From JACQFZ01 sp041485885 (GTDB lineage: Bacteria; Pseudomonadota; Gammaproteobacteria; Acidiferrobacterales; Sulfurifustaceae), in contig JBGPKL010000008.1 in the NCBI GenBank assembly GCA_041485885.1, forward strand, positions 38,819 through 102,818: a DNA stretch of 64,000 nt, in the 5' to 3' direction. Shown here one piece after another: positions 5,427 to 15,486 of this stretch (position 1 is the stretch's first letter; each line of letters opens with the position of its first letter). The position numbers and the translations under genes were made by a program. The notes beneath the pieces are model-generated. The model was not told the origin of the DNA and did not search any database. It saw only the letters and a list, made by a program, of their open reading frames with translations.

Positions 5427-8400
5427 TTACCTTGCGCCGGCTCGTAGCACGCGTGCGGGATGCGGCGCTGTGGGCGTTTGCAGCTTCGCCTTCAATTCTT
5501 CCCGGCGGGCGCGGACCTTTTGGATATTGGCTTGCTTGATGTGGCCGAAGCCGCGGATTTGCTCGGGGAGATGCGCCAGCTCGATGGCGTCGTCCAGCTG
5601 TTCCAGCGCAAGACGCGCGATGATGGCGTTGAGATCCTGTCGATACTCTTCAATCAAGCGACGCTCGGTGCGGCGTTCTTCGCTGCGGCCGAACGGATCG
5701 AACGGCGTGCCGCGCAGAAATTTCAACTTCGCGATCACGCGGAACGCGGTCCACATCCATGGCCCGAACGGCCGCTTCACCAGGTGTCCGGCGGCGTCGC
5801 GCTTGCCGAATAGCGGCGGCGCCAAATGAAATTTGAGCGCTACCGTTCCGTCGAATACGTCCGCGAGCTTGCGCTGGAATTCACCGTTGGTATACAGCCG
5901 CGCGACTTCATACTCGTCCTTGTACGCCATGAGCTTGAAGAAATTTTGCGCGACCGCGCGAGCGAGTCGGTCGTCGCCGCCGATCGAGCGTTCCGCCGCG
6001 TGCGCTCGGCGCACGAACTCCTCGTACTGCCGCGCGTACTTTGCATTCTGATACGCGGTGAGAAGCGCGACGCGACTCGCGATCAACGCCTCGAGATTCT
6101 GCGGCAGCGACACCACCACCTCGCGCCCCGCCGTCGCCACGCGCTCCACTTTTTCCAGATCGACGGCTGCTCGCCGTCCCCACAAGAACGCTTGCTTATT
6201 GGCGTCGACCGCGACGCCGTTCAGCTCCACCGCGCGCAGCAGCGCTTGTGCCGACAACGGCACCAGCGACTGCTGGTACGCGAAACCCAGCATGAACAAG
6301 TTCGTGGCGATGGCGTCGCCCATGAGCGCGGTCGCAAGCCGAGTCGCGTCCACAAAGTGCGTGCGATTCGCGACGGCTTCCGCGATGAGCGCGCGCACCT
6401 CAGCGGTGGGAAATTGCCAGTCCGGATTCTGCGCGAATTGTCCGGTCGGTTGCTCGTTGGTGTTGATAACCGCGACCGTGCGCCCCGGATGCGTTTTCGC
6501 GATGGCATCGTGCGCGCCGGCCGTCAGCATGTCGCAGCCGAGAATCAAATCCGCTTCACCGGTGGCGATCGCCTGTGCGTGAATGGGTTGCGTCGACGCC
6601 GCCAAGCGTATGTGCGATGTCACCGCGCCGTTTTTCTGCGCCACGCCGGTCATGTCGAGCACGGAGACGTTCTTGCCTTCGAGATGCGCCGCCATGCCGA
6701 TGAGCGCGCCGATCGTGAGCACGCCGGTGCCGCCGATGCCGGTGACGAGCACGTTGTACGGCCGCGTGAGCGGCGGCGCGCTGGGCTCGGGCAGTTGCCC
6801 GAACAGCTCGCCCGCCTCCTTGGTATCCGCTTTTACGTTGCGGAGCTTGCCGCCCTCGACGGTCACGAAGCTCGGGCAGAATCCTTTCAGACACGAGTAG
6901 TCCATGTTGCACGACGACTGGTCGATCGTGCGCTTCCTGCCGAGCTCGGTGTCGAGCGGCAGAATCGACGTGCAATTCGACTGCACGCCGCAATCGCCGC
7001 AGCCCTCGCACACCGCGTCGTTGATGAACACGCGCCGCGGCGCGAGCGGATACTCGCCGCGCTTGCGCCGGCGGCGTTTCTCCGCGGCGCACACTTGGTC
7101 GTAAATAAGCACCGACACGCCGCGGTATTCGCGCAGCTCCCGTTGCACCGCATCCATGTCGCGCCGGTCGTTGACGGTGACAAATGAAGGCAAACCTAAT
7201 CGGTCGCGGTAACGACTCAAATCCTCCGTCACCACCGCAATATGCTGCACGCTTTCCGCCGCCATCTGTTGCGCGATGAGCGGCACGGACAGCGGGCCGT
7301 CCACCGGCTGGCCGCCGGTCATCGCCACCGCATCGTTATACAAAATCTTGTAGGTGACGTTCACGTTGGCCGCGACCGCCGCGCGAATCGCAAGATAGCC
7401 GGAGTGGTAATACGTCCCGTCGCCCAAGTTCACGAACATGTGCGTCACGTCGGAGAACGGCGCCTGCCCGATCCAGGTCGCGCCCTCCCCGCCCATATGC
7501 GTGATCGTTTTGTTCTGGTCCGGATATATCGACGTCGCCATGGCGTGGCAGCCGATGCCGGCGAGCGCGATGCTGCCTTCCGGCGTTTTGGTCGACGTGC
7601 TGTGCGGACAACCGGAACAGTAATACGCCGGGCGCGGCGGCGTGTTCACCGTTTTCGTCAGCACCGCTTCCTTCGCCGTGAGAAACGCCAAACGCGCTTT
7701 GATGAGATCGCTTTCGTGGAAACGCGCGATGCGCGAGGCGATCACCCGCGCGATCTGCGCCACCGAGAAATCGCCCTTGCTCGGGAGCAGCCACTCGCCG
7801 TGCGGCGGCACCCATTCGCCCTTCTCGTCGAACTTGCCGATCACGCGCGGGCGCACGTCTACGCGCCAGTTGTAGAGCTGCTCCTTCAGTTGATACTCGA
7901 CGACCTGGCGCTTTTCCTCGACGACGAGAATCTCTTCGAGCCCGGTCGCGAACTCGCGCACGCTCTCGGGTTCGAGCGGCCAGGGCATCGCGACCTTGAA
8001 GAGGCGGATACCGATGCGCTTCGCTTGCGCGTCGTCGATGCCGAGCTCCTCCAGCGCTTCGCGCACGTCGAGATACGATTTGCCCGAGGCGATGATGCCG
8101 AGGCGCGCGGTCGGCGCGTCGATGACGGTGTGGTTGAGCTTGTTGGCGCGGGCGTAGGCGAGAGCGGCGTAAATTTTGTAATCCTGCATCAGCGCTTCCT
8201 GCTCCATCGCCTGCGCGCGCACCGAGCCGCCGTACAGCCGCGCGTTCAGACCGCCGGGTGGCACGACGAAATCTTCCGGCAACTTTATTTGCACGCGGAA
8301 CGGATCCCCATCGACCGACGCGCTCGACTCGGCGGTGTCCGACGTCGCTTTGAATCCGACCAGGCACCCGGAGAAACGCGACATCGCCCAGCCGTGCAGG

Positions 8401-8954
8401 CCGAGGTCGAAATACTCCTGCACGTTGCACGGATAGAGCACCGGGATAATAGCGGCGGCGAACTGGTGATCGCTCTGATGCGGCAGCGTCGATGAATACG
8501 CGCCGTGGTCGTCGCCCGCGACCAGCAGCACGCCGCCGTGCTTCGCGGTGCCCGCGTGATTCGCGTGCTTGAAGACATCCCCGCAACGATCGACGCCGGG
8601 CCCCTTGCCGTACCACATGGCGAACACGCCGTCGTATTTCGCCGGCCCGATGATGCCGATCTGCTGCGTCCCCCAAACCGCGGTGGCCGCCAGATCTTCG
8701 TTGACGCCGGGCCGGAATTTCACGTGATGCGCGGCTAGATGCGGCTGCGCTTCCCACAGCGCTTTGTCCAGCCCGCCGAGCGGCGAGCCGCGATAGCCGG
8801 ACACGAAACCCGCGGTGTTCAGCCCCGCCGACGCGTCGCGCAGGCGCTGCATGATCAAGAGCCGAACCAACGCTTGGATTCCGCTCACGTAGACACGCCC
8901 GGAGGTGAGGACGTATTTGTCTTCGAGACTGACGTTAGCCAACGGTGCGTTCAT
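5427..8954 (-). CDS. Indolepyruvate ferredoxin oxidoreductase, fused alpha/gamma type
   Basis: A 1175-residue enzyme that oxidatively decarboxylates aromatic or branched 2-oxoacids to acyl-CoA with thiamine diphosphate and passes electrons to ferredoxin. The N-terminal pyrimidine-binding half has GFVSGYRGSPLGGLD and GDDHGAYSS. The ThDP half has YYCSGCPHSTSTKTPEGS, GIGCHAMAT, and GGEG..W.GQAPF with NLGDGTYYHSG. Next come a Cys-rich insert (CEGCGDCGVQSNC and SCNMDYSCLKGFCPSF) that can ligate Fe-S clusters, and the gamma domain (TGIGGTGVLTIGALIG). The single long chain is the form typical of proteobacteria. It starts at ATG 8954 and is followed by a repeat, so it is probably monocistronic. Confidence 0.9.
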   Translation of the reverse strand: MNAPLANVSLEDKYVLTSGRVYVSGIQALVRLLIMQRLRDASAGLNTAGFVSGYRGSPLGGLDKALWEAQPHLAAHHVKFRPGVNEDLAATAVWGTQQIGIIGPAKYDGVFAMWYGKGPGVDRCGDVFKHANHAGTAKHGGVLLVAGDDHGAYSSTLPHQSDHQFAAAIIPVLYPCNVQEYFDLGLHGWAMSRFSGCLVGFKATSDTAESSASVDGDPFRVQIKLPEDFVVPPGGLNARLYGGSVRAQAMEQEALMQDYKIYAALAYARANKLNHTVIDAPTARLGIIASGKSYLDVREALEELGIDDAQAKRIGIRLFKVAMPWPLEPESVREFATGLEEILVVEEKRQVVEYQLKEQLYNWRVDVRPRVIGKFDEKGEWVPPHGEWLLPSKGDFSVAQIARVIASRIARFHESDLIKARLAFLTAKEAVLTKTVNTPPRPAYYCSGCPHSTSTKTPEGSIALAGIGCHAMATSIYPDQNKTITHMGGEGATWIGQAPFSDVTHMFVNLGDGTYYHSGYLAIRAAVAANVNVTYKILYNDAVAMTGGQPVDGPLSVPLIAQQMAAESVQHIAVVTEDLSRYRDRLGLPSFVTVNDRRDMDAVQRELREYRGVSVLIYDQVCAAEKRRRRKRGEYPLAPRRVFINDAVCEGCGDCGVQSNCTSILPLDTELGRKRTIDQSSCNMDYSCLKGFCPSFVTVEGGKLRNVKADTKEAGELFGQLPEPSAPPLTRPYNVLVTGIGGTGVLTIGALIGMAAHLEGKNVSVLDMTGVAQKNGAVTSHIRLAASTQPIHAQAIATGEADLILGCDMLTAGAHDAIAKTHPGRTVAVINTNEQPTGQFAQNPDWQFPTAEVRALIAEAVANRTHFVDATRLATALMGDAIATNLFMLGFAYQQSLVPLSAQALLRAVELNGVAVDANKQAFLWGRRAAVDLEKVERVATAGREVVVSLPQNLEALIASRVALLTAYQNAKYARQYEEFVRRAHAAERSIGGDDRLARAVAQNFFKLMAYKDEYEVARLYTNGEFQRKLADVFDGTVALKFHLAPPLFGKRDAAGHLVKRPFGPWMWTAFRVIAKLKFLRGTPFDPFGRSEERRTERRLIEEYRQDLNAIIARLALEQLDDAIELAHLPEQIRGFGHIKQANIQKVRARREELKAKLQTPTAPHPARVLRAGAR

Positions 8955-9165
8955 GGCCTGACTCCGATTGTGGCGGCGGCGCGCGGCCGACTCTTCTATG
9001 AAGTGTAGACGCGCCGCGCGGAGCGCCGATGACGTCGCTGAGAAACTTAGACCGCGACAACGCCAAGACGGTCGAACCGCGCACCGGGACGGAAAACCGA
9101 CGCCGACGCGAGTAGACCGGTGAGTAGGCTTGAACTAAGCGAGTACTTTCGCCGGCAGTGCGGCG

Positions 9166-10617
9166 TTAGGACGATGCCGGACCGAGGTGCAGATCCGCGA
9201 CGCGGATAACCTTCATCGTGTTGGTGCCACCGGGTTTCTTGAGCGGCTCGCCGATGGTGAGAATCACCAGATCGTCGTCGCGCACCGCGCCGCGGCGGCG
9301 CAGCTCGTCGATCGCCTGCGCCATTACCGTGGCCGGATCGCTGCTCTTCTGCTCGAACGCCACCGGAAACACGCCGCGATAGAGCGTCACCTTGCATTGC
9401 GTCTGCGCGAGCGGAGTCAGCGCGTAGATCGGCACCGCCGAGCTGATGCGCGACATCCAGAGCGCGGTGCTGCCGGATTCCGTCAACGCCGCGATCGCCT
9501 TCACCGGCAGGTGATTGGCGACGTACATCACCGCCATCGCGATCGCTTCATCGACACGCTTGAACAACATCTCGCGCCGCTGGCGCGGGTGCACCATCTC
9601 CTCTTCGTGCTCGGCGACGCGGCACACGCGGTCCATCGCCGCGACCGCGGCGACCGGGTGCTTGCCGCTCGCGGTTTCGGCGGAAAGCATCACCGCGTCG
9701 GTGCCGTCGAGCACGGCGTTCGCGACGTCCGATACTTCGGCGCGCGTCGGGATCGCGTTCTCGATCATCGACTCCATCATCTGTGTGGCGGTGATGACGA
9801 CCTTGTTCAGGCGCCGCGCGACGCGGATGATGCGCTTCTGGATCGGCGGCACGTCGGCGTCGCCGATCTCGACCGCCAAATCGCCGCGCGCGATCATCAC
9901 CACATCGGCCGCCTCCGTGATCTCGTCGATCGCGGTAACGGCTTCGGCGCGCTCGATCTTGGCGACGATGCCGCCGTGACCGCCGGCCGCGCGGAACAGC
10001 TCGCGCGCTTCGTTGATATCGGCGGCGCTGCGCGGGAACGAAATCGCGAGGTAATCGGCGTCGAGCGCGGCCGCGTGCTTGATGTCCTCGCGATCCTTAT
10101 CGGTGAGCGCCCTGGCCGAGAGGCCGCCGCCCTGGCGATTGATGCCTTTGCTGTCGCGCAGCTCGCCGCCGACGACGACGCGGCAAACGATCTCGTTGCC
10201 TTCCACCCGATCGACCCACAGCACGATGCGACCGTCGTCGAGCAGCAACGTCGAGCCGCGATCCACGTCCTGCGGCAACCCCTTGTACGTAACGCCGACG
10301 CGCTCGTTCGTGCCGGCGTCGAGCGGGAGATCGGCGTCGAGCATGAACGTGTCGCCTTCGAGCAACTCGGCCTTGCCCTGCTTGAAACTGCCGATGCGGA
10401 TTTTCGGTCCCTGGAGATCGACGAGCACGCCGATATGGCGATCGTGGGCACGCGCGACGTCACGCGCCATCTGCGCTCGGCGCGCATGCACGGAAGCGTG
10501 ACCGTGGGAGAAGTTGAGCCGGATCACGTCCACGCCCGCCTCGATCATTTTGTTCATGATCTTCGGGTCATCGGTCGCGGGCCCGAGGGTGGCGACGATC
10601 TTAGTGCGTCGAAACAT
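9166..10617 (-). CDS. pyk: Pyruvate kinase
   Basis: A 483-residue enzyme converting phosphoenolpyruvate and ADP to pyruvate and ATP. The N-terminus is RRTKIVATLGPATDD; further signatures are RLNFSHG, the catalytic-loop Lys region IVAKIERAEA, the Mg site VMIARGDLAVEIG and TATQMMESMIENAIPTRAEV. Length is normal for the short bacterial form. It is the last gene of tkt-gap-pgk-pyk, 155 bases after pgk. That gap holds GTAGGGTGCGCTCCACGCACC repeat-like sequence. No fructose-bisphosphate aldolase gene follows, although one often does in related clusters. Confidence 0.95.
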   Translation of the reverse strand: MFRRTKIVATLGPATDDPKIMNKMIEAGVDVIRLNFSHGHASVHARRAQMARDVARAHDRHIGVLVDLQGPKIRIGSFKQGKAELLEGDTFMLDADLPLDAGTNERVGVTYKGLPQDVDRGSTLLLDDGRIVLWVDRVEGNEIVCRVVVGGELRDSKGINRQGGGLSARALTDKDREDIKHAAALDADYLAISFPRSAADINEARELFRAAGGHGGIVAKIERAEAVTAIDEITEAADVVMIARGDLAVEIGDADVPPIQKRIIRVARRLNKVVITATQMMESMIENAIPTRAEVSDVANAVLDGTDAVMLSAETASGKHPVAAVAAMDRVCRVAEHEEEMVHPRQRREMLFKRVDEAIAMAVMYVANHLPVKAIAALTESGSTALWMSRISSAVPIYALTPLAQTQCKVTLYRGVFPVAFEQKSSDPATVMAQAIDELRRRGAVRDDDLVILTIGEPLKKPGGTNTMKVIRVADLHLGPASS

Positions 10618-10772
10618 AAGCGAGTCGTATTAGCGCATGTCTGAATAATTCGACGTAGGGTGCGCTCCACGCACCGTTTTGTCGATCGGCGTACGCCGCG
10701 CACTCTGCATCTTTTGAATCAATCAGAGTCTCCTTGGCATGCTGGCGGACATTCAGCTCGCGCTCGACAGGG

Positions 10773-11954
10773 TTACGTCGCGGCGCGCGCTTCGAGCATG
10801 GCGACCGCCGGCAGTTGCTTTCCTTCGAGGAATTCGAGAAACGCGCCGCCGCCGGTCGATAGGTAGGAAATCCGGTCGGCGACTTTGTACTTCTCGATCG
10901 CCGCGAGCGTGTCGCCGCCGCCCGCGATCGAAAACGCCGAGCTGTGCGCGATCGCCAGCGCCAGCGCTTTCGTGCCTTCACCGAACTGATCGATCTCGAA
11001 AACGCCGACCGGCCCGTTCCAGACGATGGTCCCCGCTTGCTTCAGCAAGTCGGAGAAACGGCGCGCGGTATCGGGCCCGATGTCGAGAATCAATTCGTCA
11101 TCGCCGACCGCCGTTGCCGACTTCACCGTGGCTTCGGCGGCTTCGCTCAATTCCTTACCGACGACAACATCCGACGGAATGGGAATATCCACGCGGCGCG
11201 CCCGCGCCGAGCGGATCAACTCCTTCGCGGTATCGATCAGGCCGGGCTCGTACAACGATTTGCCGACCTTGTAACCCGCCGCGGCAATGAACGTGTTCGC
11301 GATCCCGCCGCCGACGATGAGCTGGTCGACCTTCTGGATGAGATGCTCCAGCACCGTGAGCTTCGTGGAAACTTTGGAACCGGCGACGATTGCGACCAGC
11401 GGCCGCCTTGGATTCGCGAGCGCCCGGCCGAGCGCGTCGAGCTCTTGCGCTAACAGAATGCCCGCGCAGGCAACCGGCGCGTATAGGCCGACGCCGACCG
11501 TCGACGCTTCGGCGCGGTGCGCGGTGCCGAACGCGTCCATCACGTAGATATCGCAGAGCGTCGCATACTTTTTCGCGAGCGCTTCGCTGTTCTTTTTCTC
11601 GCCCTTGTTGAATCGCACGTTCTCGCACAGCACGACCTCGCCATCACCCACGCTCGGCGGCCGTTCGAGGTAATCCTTGATTAACGGCACTTTCCTGCCG
11701 AGCAGCTTCGACAGCACCGCGGCGACCGGCTTCAGTGAATTCTCCTCGCTGTACACACCCTCTTCGGGCCGCCCGAGGTGCGACATCAGCATCACTTTCG
11801 CACGCGCGCGGATCGCGTATTCAATGGACGGCAGCGACGCGCGGATGCGCTGGTCGCTCGTGACTACGCCGCTTTTGACCGGAACGTTGAGATCCTCGCG
11901 GATAAGCACGCGCTTACCCGCGAGATCGAGGTCGGTCATTTTTCTTATTGCCAT
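10773..11954 (-). CDS. pgk: Phosphoglycerate kinase
   Basis: A 393-residue enzyme of standard length that interconverts 1,3-bisphosphoglycerate and 3-phosphoglycerate with ADP/ATP. Visible signatures: RVLIREDLNVPVK near residue 14, SHLGRPEEGVYSE, the hinge region, VAGSKVSTKL, WNGPVGVFE and the nucleotide loop GGGDTLAAIEKY. ATG 11954 is used; an in-frame Met five codons later (MTDLDL) is possible. It lies about 96 bases after gap and is probably in the same transcript. Confidence 0.95.
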   Translation of the reverse strand: MAIRKMTDLDLAGKRVLIREDLNVPVKSGVVTSDQRIRASLPSIEYAIRARAKVMLMSHLGRPEEGVYSEENSLKPVAAVLSKLLGRKVPLIKDYLERPPSVGDGEVVLCENVRFNKGEKKNSEALAKKYATLCDIYVMDAFGTAHRAEASTVGVGLYAPVACAGILLAQELDALGRALANPRRPLVAIVAGSKVSTKLTVLEHLIQKVDQLIVGGGIANTFIAAAGYKVGKSLYEPGLIDTAKELIRSARARRVDIPIPSDVVVGKELSEAAEATVKSATAVGDDELILDIGPDTARRFSDLLKQAGTIVWNGPVGVFEIDQFGEGTKALALAIAHSSAFSIAGGGDTLAAIEKYKVADRISYLSTGGGAFLEFLEGKQLPAVAMLEARAAT

Positions 11955-12050
11955 GTCGCGGTAAAGGTCGCCGTTTTATCTAAAGCGATAGCGCCGCAGC
12001 TTGCGTCGTCGCGGCGTTGAGTTATGACCACCGCTGCCGAACGTGGAGGA

Positions 12051-13064
12051 TTACTTCGCATTCATCAATGCAACGGCGGTATCGAGCATGCGATTGGAGA
12101 AACCCCATTCGTTGTCGTACCACGCCAGCACCTTCACGAGTTTGCCGTCGACGACTTTGGTCAAGCCCGCGTCGAAGGTGGAAGACGCCGGATCGTGATT
12201 GAAGTCGATCGACACAAGCGGCTTGTCGGTGTAGTTCAGAATTCCGCGCAACTCGCCGGCGGCGGCCGATTTCATGATCGCATTCACTTCCTCGACACTC
12301 GTCGGCCGCGCGGCGGCGAACGTGAGATCGACCACGGAGACGTTGATCGTCGGCACGCGGATCGCGAAACCGTCGAGCTTGCCGTTCAATTCCGGCAGCA
12401 CGAGGCCGACCGCCGCGGCGGCGCCGGTCTTGGTCGGAATCTGCGACATCGTCGCCGAGCGCGCGCGGCGCAGATCTTTGTGCAATACGTCGATCAGCAC
12501 CTGGTCATTGGTATAGGAATGCACGGTGGTCATTAATCCGTGCACCACGCCGATCTTGTCGTGCAGCGGCTTGACCAGCGGCGCCAGGCAATTCGTCGTG
12601 CACGAGGCGTTGGAGATCACCGTATGGCTAGCCTTGAGTATCTTATGGTTGACGCCGTACACGATCGTCGCGTCCACGTCCTTTTCGCCCGGCGCGGAGA
12701 TAATCACTTTCTTCGCGCCGGCGCTGAGGTGCGCGCCGGCTTTCGCCTTGCTCGTAAATAGCCCGGTGCATTCGAGCACGACGTCGACGCCGAGATCTTT
12801 CCACGGCAGCTTTGCCGGATCGCGCTCGGCGCAGACGCGAATGCGATCGCCGTTGAAGACCAGATTGCTGCCCTCAACCTTCACGTCGCCCGGGAACTTG
12901 CCGTGCACGCTGTCATACCGCGTGAGATGCGCGTTGGTCTCGGCGTCGCCGAGATCGTTCAGCGCGACGAATTGTATATCGTGCTTCTTACCGTCTTCGT
13001 AGTGCGCTCTCAGAATGTTGCGCCCGATGCGGCCGTAACCGTTGATCGCGACCTTGATTGTCAT
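12051..13064 (-). CDS. gap: Glyceraldehyde-3-phosphate dehydrogenase, type I
   Basis: A 337-residue NAD(P)-dependent enzyme. MTIKVAINGYGRIGRNILRA is the Rossmann start, SNASCTTNCLAP carries the catalytic Cys, and HSYTNDQ follows. The reading frame is open 21 codons further upstream, but ATG 13064 starts right at the conserved N-terminus and has GGAG eight bases before it. It works with tkt, pgk and pyk in glycolysis/gluconeogenesis and, in autotrophs, the Calvin cycle. No Rubisco gene is in the window, so the second role is open. Confidence 0.95.
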   Translation of the reverse strand: MTIKVAINGYGRIGRNILRAHYEDGKKHDIQFVALNDLGDAETNAHLTRYDSVHGKFPGDVKVEGSNLVFNGDRIRVCAERDPAKLPWKDLGVDVVLECTGLFTSKAKAGAHLSAGAKKVIISAPGEKDVDATIVYGVNHKILKASHTVISNASCTTNCLAPLVKPLHDKIGVVHGLMTTVHSYTNDQVLIDVLHKDLRRARSATMSQIPTKTGAAAAVGLVLPELNGKLDGFAIRVPTINVSVVDLTFAAARPTSVEEVNAIMKSAAAGELRGILNYTDKPLVSIDFNHDPASSTFDAGLTKVVDGKLVKVLAWYDNEWGFSNRMLDTAVALMNAK

Positions 13065-13140
13065 TACCGAATCTCCAACTCGTTGTTGCCGGTCTTTAAC
13101 CAATGTCGATAGGTGCGCACAGCGCACCCTACATTTTTAA

Positions 13141-13225
13141 TGTAGGTTGGGTGGAGCCGCACCAGCGGCGCAACCCAACAAACTAATATTCTCGGTGGGT
13201 TCCGCTTCGCTCCACCCGCCCTACA
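13141..13225. repeat. Double-palindrome repeat, opposite orientation
   Basis: TGTAGGTTGGGTGGAGCCGC..GCGCAACCCAAC forms one palindrome, AAACTAATATT the core, and GGTGGGTTCCGCTTCGCTCC..ACCCGCCCTACA the other. It is the reverse-complement arrangement of the copy at 4417-4541. A short GTGCGCACAGCGCACCCTAC palindrome lies just before it. It occupies the tkt-gap spacer and overlaps the last codons of tkt. Confidence 0.8.
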
Positions 13226-15260
13226 AAATCTCTTCAACCACCGTGGCGATATGCTCGCCGGTAAACCTGAACTCTTTCATGAGCGCGCCGCCCGGCGCGG
13301 ATTCGCCGAAACGATCGATGCCGACCACGCGCCCGGCGAGGCCGACGTATTTGCGCCAGTAATCGCTCACGCCCGCCTCGACTGCGACTCGCTTCGTAAG
13401 CGACGCCGGCAACACCGACTCGCGGTACGCGACGTCCTGCGCGTCGAACGCCGACGTGCACGGCATGGACACGACGCGCACATGCCGACCTTTCGCCGCC
13501 AACAATTGCTGCGCCTGCCTCGCTGGCTCAACCTCCGAGCCCGTGGCAATAATCACCGCCTCGGGACGGCCGTTCGCCGCTTCCGACAAGACGTAACCGC
13601 CGCGAGTAATGAGAGCGATCGTGCGCGCGTCGTGCTTCTGCGGCGGTACGTTCTGGCGGGTGAGTACGAGACTGGTCGGCCCGTCTTTACGCTCGAGCGC
13701 GATCTTCCACGCGACCGCGGTCTCTACCGCGTCGCACGGTCGCCAGAGCGTCATATTCGAAATGTAGCGCAGCGACGCGACGTGCTCGATCGGTTGGTGC
13801 GTCGGTCCGTCTTCGCCGAGGCCGATGGAGTCGTGCGTATAGACGAAGATCACGCGGATCTTCATGAGCGCCGCCAAACGCACGGCGTTGCGCGCGTAAT
13901 CGGAAAACACCAGGAACGTGCCGCCGTATGGAATAACGCCGCCGTGCAACGCGAGACCATTCATGGTTGCGGACATACCGAACTCGCGCACGCCGTAGTA
14001 AATGTAATTGCCACTCGCATCCGCCGCGGTGACAGCCTTCGCGCCCTTCCAGAACGTCTGGTTCGATTCGGCAAGATCGGCGGAGCCGCCGATCAGCTCG
14101 GGCAACAGCGGCGCATAAGCGTTCAACGCTTGCACTGATGCTTTGCGCGTCGCGACTGTCTCCGCCTTCGACGCGGCGGAGGCGATGTATTCTTGCGCCT
14201 TGCTTGCCCACTCCCGCGGCAGCTCGCCGCGTATGCGCCGCTCGAACTCGGCCGCAAGCTCCGGGTACGCCTCGCGATACGCGGCGAATCGCTCGTTCCA
14301 CTCGCGCTCGCGCGCGGCGCCGTCGTTGCGCGCATTCCAAGCATCGTAGACGTCGCGAGGAATCACGAACGGTTCATAGTTCCAGCCGAGCTGCTTACGC
14401 GCGGCGGCGACCTCGTCCGCGCCGAGCGCAGAACCATGCGTCGACTCCGTGCCTTGCTTACTGGGCGCGCCGAAGCCGATCACGGTCTTGCAGCAAATGA
14501 GCGTCGGCCGATCCTGTTGGGCGCGCGCTTTCAGGATCGCTTGCTTCACGGCGTCGGGATTGTGGCCGTCGACAGTCGGAATCACCTGCCACCCGTAAGC
14601 TTCGAAACGCTTCGACGTATTATCGGTGAACCAGCCGCTGACGTGCCCATCGATCGAAATACCGTTGTCGTCGTAGAACGCGATGAGCTTGCCGAGGCGC
14701 AGATGGCCCGCGAGCGAGCCGGCCTCGTGCGAGACACCTTCCATCATGCAACCATCGCCGACAAAAACGTAGGTGTAATGATCGACGATCGCGTGCCCGT
14801 CGCGATTGAAGCGCGCGGCCAGCATCTTTTCCGCGAGCGCCATGCCGACCGCGTTGCCGAAGCCTTGACCCAACGGCCCGGTCGTCGTTTCGACCCCCGG
14901 CGCGCAGCCGTACTCCGGATGACCCGGCGTCTGCGAATGCAGTTGGCGGAAATTTTTTATCTCGTCGATGGAAAGATCGTAGCCGCTGAGATGCAACAAA
15001 CTATAAAGGAGCATGGAGCCATGACCGTTCGAAAGCACGAACCGGTCGCGGTCGATCCATTTCGGATCGGTGGGGTTGTGCTTCAGGAAATCGTTCCACA
15101 ACACCTCGGCGATATCCGCCATGCCCATCGGCATGCCCGGGTGGCCCGAGTTCGCTTTCTGCACCGCGTCCATCGCCAGCGCGCGGATCGCGTTGGCCAA
15201 CGTGCGGCGCGGTAACTTGGAAGCGGCGCCTGCCGGTTGAGCGTGCGGAGGTGCGTTCAC
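13221..15260 (-). CDS. tkt: Transketolase
   Basis: A 679-residue ThDP enzyme moving two-carbon ketol units between sugar phosphates. Signatures: ANAIRALAMDAVQKANSGHP, GPLGQGFGNAVGMA, the ThDP/Mg motif GDGCMMEGVSHEAGSLAG...NDNGISIDG-like (here DDNGISIDG), and the second-domain motif DSIGLGEDGPTHQPIEH. The start is GTG 15260 (MNAPPHAQ). It is the first gene of the tkt-gap-pgk-pyk cluster. About 225 bases upstream show no feature I can support. Confidence 0.95.
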   Translation of the reverse strand: MNAPPHAQPAGAASKLPRRTLANAIRALAMDAVQKANSGHPGMPMGMADIAEVLWNDFLKHNPTDPKWIDRDRFVLSNGHGSMLLYSLLHLSGYDLSIDEIKNFRQLHSQTPGHPEYGCAPGVETTTGPLGQGFGNAVGMALAEKMLAARFNRDGHAIVDHYTYVFVGDGCMMEGVSHEAGSLAGHLRLGKLIAFYDDNGISIDGHVSGWFTDNTSKRFEAYGWQVIPTVDGHNPDAVKQAILKARAQQDRPTLICCKTVIGFGAPSKQGTESTHGSALGADEVAAARKQLGWNYEPFVIPRDVYDAWNARNDGAAREREWNERFAAYREAYPELAAEFERRIRGELPREWASKAQEYIASAASKAETVATRKASVQALNAYAPLLPELIGGSADLAESNQTFWKGAKAVTAADASGNYIYYGVREFGMSATMNGLALHGGVIPYGGTFLVFSDYARNAVRLAALMKIRVIFVYTHDSIGLGEDGPTHQPIEHVASLRYISNMTLWRPCDAVETAVAWKIALERKDGPTSLVLTRQNVPPQKHDARTIALITRGGYVLSEAANGRPEAVIIATGSEVEPARQAQQLLAAKGRHVRVVSMPCTSAFDAQDVAYRESVLPASLTKRVAVEAGVSDYWRKYVGLAGRVVGIDRFGESAPGGALMKEFRFTGEHIATVVEEIL

Positions 15261-15486
15261 GAATGATTCTCTTTACCTAGAAATGCTCGCCGCGCGCTTG
15301 GCAGTGCCGCCCGGCGTGATAGGCATGCGCAAATGAGGAAGCTCCTTTACTGCGCGGTTAATCGACGGCAACCGATGGGCTCGCTTACGCGGCTTCTTGG
15401 CTTCGCGGTACGCGAAACGCACGTATTTTCGCTCACGGCTGCGGGCGCGGCAATACCGCGTCTTCCTGAACAGCACCGAGGAACCG

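Noticed and set aside
5826..7187. Long plus-strand open frames of up to 453 residues across 5.8-8.5 kb
   Set aside because: They mirror the oxidoreductase gene, are Arg/His/Ala-rich and have no domain; typical GC-rich shadow frames.
15273..15476. 67-residue minus-strand frame between tkt and the thioredoxin-like gene
   Set aside because: Very rich in Arg/Lys with no ribosome site or motif; left as intergenic.
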